A stretch of DNA of 64,000 nt, from contig NZ_CP095481.1 of NCBI RefSeq assembly GCF_023023025.1, forward strand, positions 6,337,001 through 6,401,000. The letters run 5' to 3'. This document shows positions 61,169 through 64,000 of this stretch, in pieces. Under the pieces are notes generated by a model, which was given only the letters and a program-made list of their open reading frames with translations, was not told the DNA's origin and searched no databases. This stretch comes from Amycolatopsis sp. WQ 127309 (lineage in GTDB: Bacteria > Actinomycetota > Actinomycetes > Mycobacteriales > Pseudonocardiaceae). A program made the position numbers and the translations under genes. Numbering within the stretch: position 1 is the stretch's first letter; every line of letters starts with the position of its first letter.

Positions 61169-63365
61169 CGGCCCGGTGCACGGCGTCGCCGAGCCGCTCG
61201 ACGAACTCGTCGGCGTGCCCGGTTTCCCAGACGAGTGGCGGGCGCACCTTGAGCACGTCGCCGCGGGGTCCGGTGAGACCGGCGAGCACGCCGTGGCCGG
61301 CCAGGTCTTCGAGCAACGACCGGGCGACCTCGCGGGACGCGACGTCGACGCCCGCGAGCAGGCCGGTGCCGCGGACTTCGCCGAGCAAGGGGGAGTCCAG
61401 CTCCCGCAGGCCGCGGCGGAGGTGCTCGCCGACCGCGACGGCCCGGGCGGGCAGGCCGGTCAGCTCCAGGATGTCGAGGACCGCGTGGCCCGCGGACGCG
61501 GCGGCGGGGGTCGCGGCGAACGTCGAGAAGTACTCGTACTTGCCCGCCAGGACGTCGGCGATTTCGCGCCGGGTGACGACGGCGCCGATCGGGTAGCCCG
61601 CGCCCATCGGCTTGCCCAGCGTCACCAGGTCCGGCGTGATCCCGGCGAGGGCGAACCGCCACAGCTGCGGGCCGCTGCGGCCGTAGCCCGACTGGACCTC
61701 GTCCGCCAGGTACAGCGCGCCGGCCGCGTGGGCGTTCTCGACCAGCCCGGCGAGGAACCCGGCCGGCGCGTCGAGGATGCCTTCCGAGGTGAACTGCGAG
61801 TCGGCCAGCACCAGTGCCGGACGCAGGCCGGCGGCCGAAAAGGCCGGTGTGGCCGCGGAATCCCGTGGCGCGGCGAACGTCCCGACGTGCGACGGCCGGT
61901 AGCCCGGCGGCCACTCGTTCGAGCTCAGGTCCGCCATCCACTTCGACGACCCGTGGTAGGCGTGCTCGGCGATGATCGCCGCGTCGCCGCCGGTGTACTC
62001 GGTCGCCAGCCGCCACGCCAGCTCGTTCGCCTCGGTGCCCGACGTCGTGAACAGGCAGGTGTCCAGCTCCGGCGGCATGGTCGCGAGGATCCGCTCGGCG
62101 AGCGTGACGATGCCGCCGTGCAGGTACCGCGAGTGCGTGTTCAGCTCGCCCAGCTGCCGCCCGACGGCCCGCGCGACGGCGGGGTGCGCGTGCCCGACGA
62201 CGGCCACGTTGTTGTACGCGTCCAGGTAGCGCCGGCCATCGCGGGCGTAGAGCCAGGTGCCCTCGCCGCGGACCAGCTCGAGCGGACGGCGGTAGAACAG
62301 CGGCGACAGCCCGCCGCCCATCGCCGCGGCGCGCCGGGCGGGCAGCTCGTGGTCCGGGACGGCCGTGGCGAGGTCGCGGGTCCCGGCCAGCCGCGCGAGC
62401 CGGTCGCCCAGCTCGTCCGGGGTGAGGGCGCTCAGCAGGTCCAGGACCCGTTCGCTGGTCCGGTCGTACTGCGTGATGTAGCGCTCGTTGTCGCGGTGCG
62501 CGTCACGCCGGGTCGCCGAGACGGCCAGCGTGGTGAGCAGCCGGGCGATGACGAGCTCGCCGAGGACGGCCACCTCCGCCGGGCTCAGCGCGCGGTGCCG
62601 CTGGTAGCCGCGCAGCACGGCTTCGGTGCCGCGCCAGACGTCGCCGGCTCGGCGCAGCACCGACGTCAGCGTGGCGGCCAGGTCGGTGACGGCGGCCGTG
62701 TGGTGCATGTCGCCGAAGTCGATCACGCCGGTGATCGCGCCCGCCTCGGCCAGCACGTTGGTGAGCGTGACGTCGGCGTGCTGCACGCCGGACGGCAGCG
62801 CGACCGTCGCGGCCAGCGCCGGGGTCACCCGCGTGACCAGCTCGCCGAAGCGGCCGAGGCCCGACGCGGCGACCACTTCCGGCATCCGCCGGACGTCCCA
62901 CAGCAGCGAGCGGCCCGCCGCCGGGTGGAAGAACCCTTGCAGGGCCACGGAAACCCGCGCCGTGACCGCGCCGACCCGCACGGCGAGGGCGTCGTCCACC
63001 GGCTTGCCTTCGAGCGGGACGCCGGGCAGCAGCGTGATCAGCCGGGCCAGGCAGCCGCGGCCCGCGTCGTCGGTCAGGTGCGCGACGGCGTCACCCGACT
63101 CCGCGGCGACGGACTCGGGCACGGGCAGCCCCGGGTCCGCGCCGTGGACGTGCGCCAGCGCGCGGACCTCCATGTCGACGACGTCGGGGTGTTCGGCGGG
63201 GTTGGAGATCTTGAGGACGAACCGGTCGTCGACCAGGACGTTCAGGTCGCGTTCGCTGTCCAGGGGCTTCAGGACCGGGTCCGGCAGCCGCCAGTGGTCG
63301 CGCAGCGCGGCGCGCAGGCTCTCGGGCGAGAAAGCCGGCGCCGGCTCCGTGAAGATGCCGGTCAT
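61149..63365 (-). CDS. APH-family kinase fused to class III aminotransferase/phospho-lyase
   Basis: A 738-residue two-domain enzyme. Residues about 10-310 are an aminoglycoside-phosphotransferase-like kinase: RFVLKISN with the ATP Lys, GVQHADVTLTNVL (His196, Asp198, Asn203) and GVIDFGDMHHTA. Residues about 345-735 are a PLP-dependent class III aminotransferase: YLDAYNNVAVVGHAHPAVAR, CLFTTSGTEANELAWRLA, YLADEVQSGYGRSG and VTLGKPMGAGYPIG with PLP-Lys585. The arrangement matches hydroxylysine kinase plus AGXT2L-type phospho-lyase in one chain, which would phosphorylate a hydroxy-amine and then eliminate phosphate and ammonia. Upstream, 64 bp away, is aconitase. Confidence 0.87.
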   Translation of the reverse strand: MTGIFTEPAPAFSPESLRAALRDHWRLPDPVLKPLDSERDLNVLVDDRFVLKISNPAEHPDVVDMEVRALAHVHGADPGLPVPESVAAESGDAVAHLTDDAGRGCLARLITLLPGVPLEGKPVDDALAVRVGAVTARVSVALQGFFHPAAGRSLLWDVRRMPEVVAASGLGRFGELVTRVTPALAATVALPSGVQHADVTLTNVLAEAGAITGVIDFGDMHHTAAVTDLAATLTSVLRRAGDVWRGTEAVLRGYQRHRALSPAEVAVLGELVIARLLTTLAVSATRRDAHRDNERYITQYDRTSERVLDLLSALTPDELGDRLARLAGTRDLATAVPDHELPARRAAAMGGGLSPLFYRRPLELVRGEGTWLYARDGRRYLDAYNNVAVVGHAHPAVARAVGRQLGELNTHSRYLHGGIVTLAERILATMPPELDTCLFTTSGTEANELAWRLATEYTGGDAAIIAEHAYHGSSKWMADLSSNEWPPGYRPSHVGTFAAPRDSAATPAFSAAGLRPALVLADSQFTSEGILDAPAGFLAGLVENAHAAGALYLADEVQSGYGRSGPQLWRFALAGITPDLVTLGKPMGAGYPIGAVVTRREIADVLAGKYEYFSTFAATPAAASAGHAVLDILELTGLPARAVAVGEHLRRGLRELDSPLLGEVRGTGLLAGVDVASREVARSLLEDLAGHGVLAGLTGPRGDVLKVRPPLVWETGHADEFVERLGDAVHRAVSAPGS

Positions 63366-63429
63366 GTCGGGACGTCCTTTCCGGGTTTCGCGGGCCCAGT
63401 CTCCATGATGAACGGCCGGAGCGACGGCG

Positions 63430-64000
63430 TCAGGCGCCGAACCGGCCGAGCATGTACGGGAGCACCCCGCCGTGGGCGTAGTACTCGGCTTCCCGCGGCG
63501 TATCCAGGCGCGCGCGGACGCCGACTTCGAACGCCGGAGCGTCCCGCGGCCGGACCCGCACCCTCACCAGGCAAGCCGGATCCTCGACGGCCTCGGGGAT
63601 GCCCAGCAGGTCGAACTCCTCGGTGCCGTCCAAGCCCAGCGAATCCGCGCTCTGCCCCTCGGCGAACTGCAGTGGCAGCACGCCCAGCTGCACCAGGTTC
63701 GACCGGTGGATCCGCTCGAACGACTCGGCCAGCACGACCCGCACCTTCAGCAGTGCGGTGGCCTTCGCCGCCCAGTCGCGCGATGAACCCGTGCCGTACT
63801 CGCGCCCCGCGAGCACCAGCAGAGGAGTGCCGGCGAAGGACCTCGCGGCCTCGTACACCGGGACGACGTTCCCGGCGGCGTCGCGGGTCGTGCCGCCGGG
63901 GGCGAGCCGGTTCGTCAAGCGCGGGTTGGCGAAACCGCCGCGCACCATCACCTCGAAGTTGCCGCGGCGGGAGGCGTAGGTGTTCAGGTCCGCCTCGCCC
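63430..64000 (-). CDS. acnA: Aconitate hydratase, C-terminal portion (gene continues beyond window)
   Basis: The visible 189 residues are the C-terminal swivel domain of aconitase A/IRP1-type: RGNFEV followed by MVRGGFANPRLTNRL, AGREYGTGSSRDWAAKATAL (substrate-binding Arg and Ser), VVLAESFERIHRSNLVQLGV, and the end EYYAHGGVLPYMLGRFGA. The Fe-S cluster cysteines lie in the missing N-terminal part. It interconverts citrate and isocitrate in the TCA cycle. The aminotransferase fusion starts 64 bp downstream on the same strand and may be co-transcribed. Confidence 0.93.
   Translation of the reverse strand, partial: GEADLNTYASRRGNFEVMVRGGFANPRLTNRLAPGGTTRDAAGNVVPVYEAARSFAGTPLLVLAGREYGTGSSRDWAAKATALLKVRVVLAESFERIHRSNLVQLGVLPLQFAEGQSADSLGLDGTEEFDLLGIPEAVEDPACLVRVRVRPRDAPAFEVGVRARLDTPREAEYYAHGGVLPYMLGRFGA

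Overview
The window is high-GC DNA with strong G/C preference at third codon positions, GTG starts, many 1-14 bp gene overlaps, F420-dependent luciferase-like oxidoreductases, a furA-katG pair, a histidine kinase/roadblock/DUF742 conservon, SARP and ANTAR regulators, and a TIGR00027 methyltransferase. Together these indicate a filamentous actinomycete chromosome. I infer Pseudonocardiaceae, most likely Amycolatopsis, from gene style and from two long terminator palindromes of a kind I associate with that genus; this is inference, not an alignment result. No rRNA, tRNA, CRISPR array, intact transposon, PKS or NRPS is visible. Layout: 0-6 kb holds small genes, a PPOX flavoprotein, furA-katG (oxidative stress) behind a 21-bp imperfect palindrome, then a divergent LLM oxidoreductase/LysR pair. 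5.7-14.7 kb alternates enzymes with their likely local regulators: TetR and secreted lipase, kinase-like protein and TetR, CocE-like hydrolase, quinone-oxidoreductase-like dehydrogenase, MmyB-type XRE regulator, and TetR. 14.8-21.6 kb has a TIM-barrel protein, a membrane-anchored alpha/beta hydrolase that has lost its nucleophile, S-adenosylhomocysteine hydrolase behind a short ORF and a structured leader, an LLM oxidoreductase behind a MerR-type promoter, a small alarmone synthetase and a DUF998 protein. 21.7-28 kb has a secreted M14 carboxypeptidase, a LysE exporter, a J-domain/NERD fusion and an acyl-CoA ligase. 28.0-29.3 kb is a gene-free stretch built from three kinds of tandem repeat. 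30.5-37.4 kb is a tightly packed five-gene run centred on a TPR-CHAT caspase-like protease with two unknown partners. 37.6-39.5 kb has a small basic peptide gene tail-to-tail with a SIR2-domain protein that looks like an abortive-infection NADase. 41.1-45.3 kb is a conservon in which the expected GTPase gene is replaced by an MHYT membrane sensor. 45.4-53 kb is a degraded, island-like stretch: a PadR/ABC transporter operon with internal deletions, an ankyrin protein, an integrase remnant, a peptidase-inhibitor-like secreted protein, and an AfsR-type SARP-STAND regulator. 53-64 kb returns to ordinary genes: an SDR enzyme and TetR sharing near-identical operators, a GAF-ANTAR antiterminator, a LeuA-like lyase coupled to a YrdC-domain protein, a TetR with divergent epimerase and SDR, an APH kinase-aminotransferase fusion, and the C-terminus of aconitase. 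The strongest candidates for something undescribed are the CHAT operon with the adjacent SIR2 protein, the short-ORF/hairpin leader ahead of the SAH hydrolase, and the 55-bp repeat array whose period shifts the reading frame.
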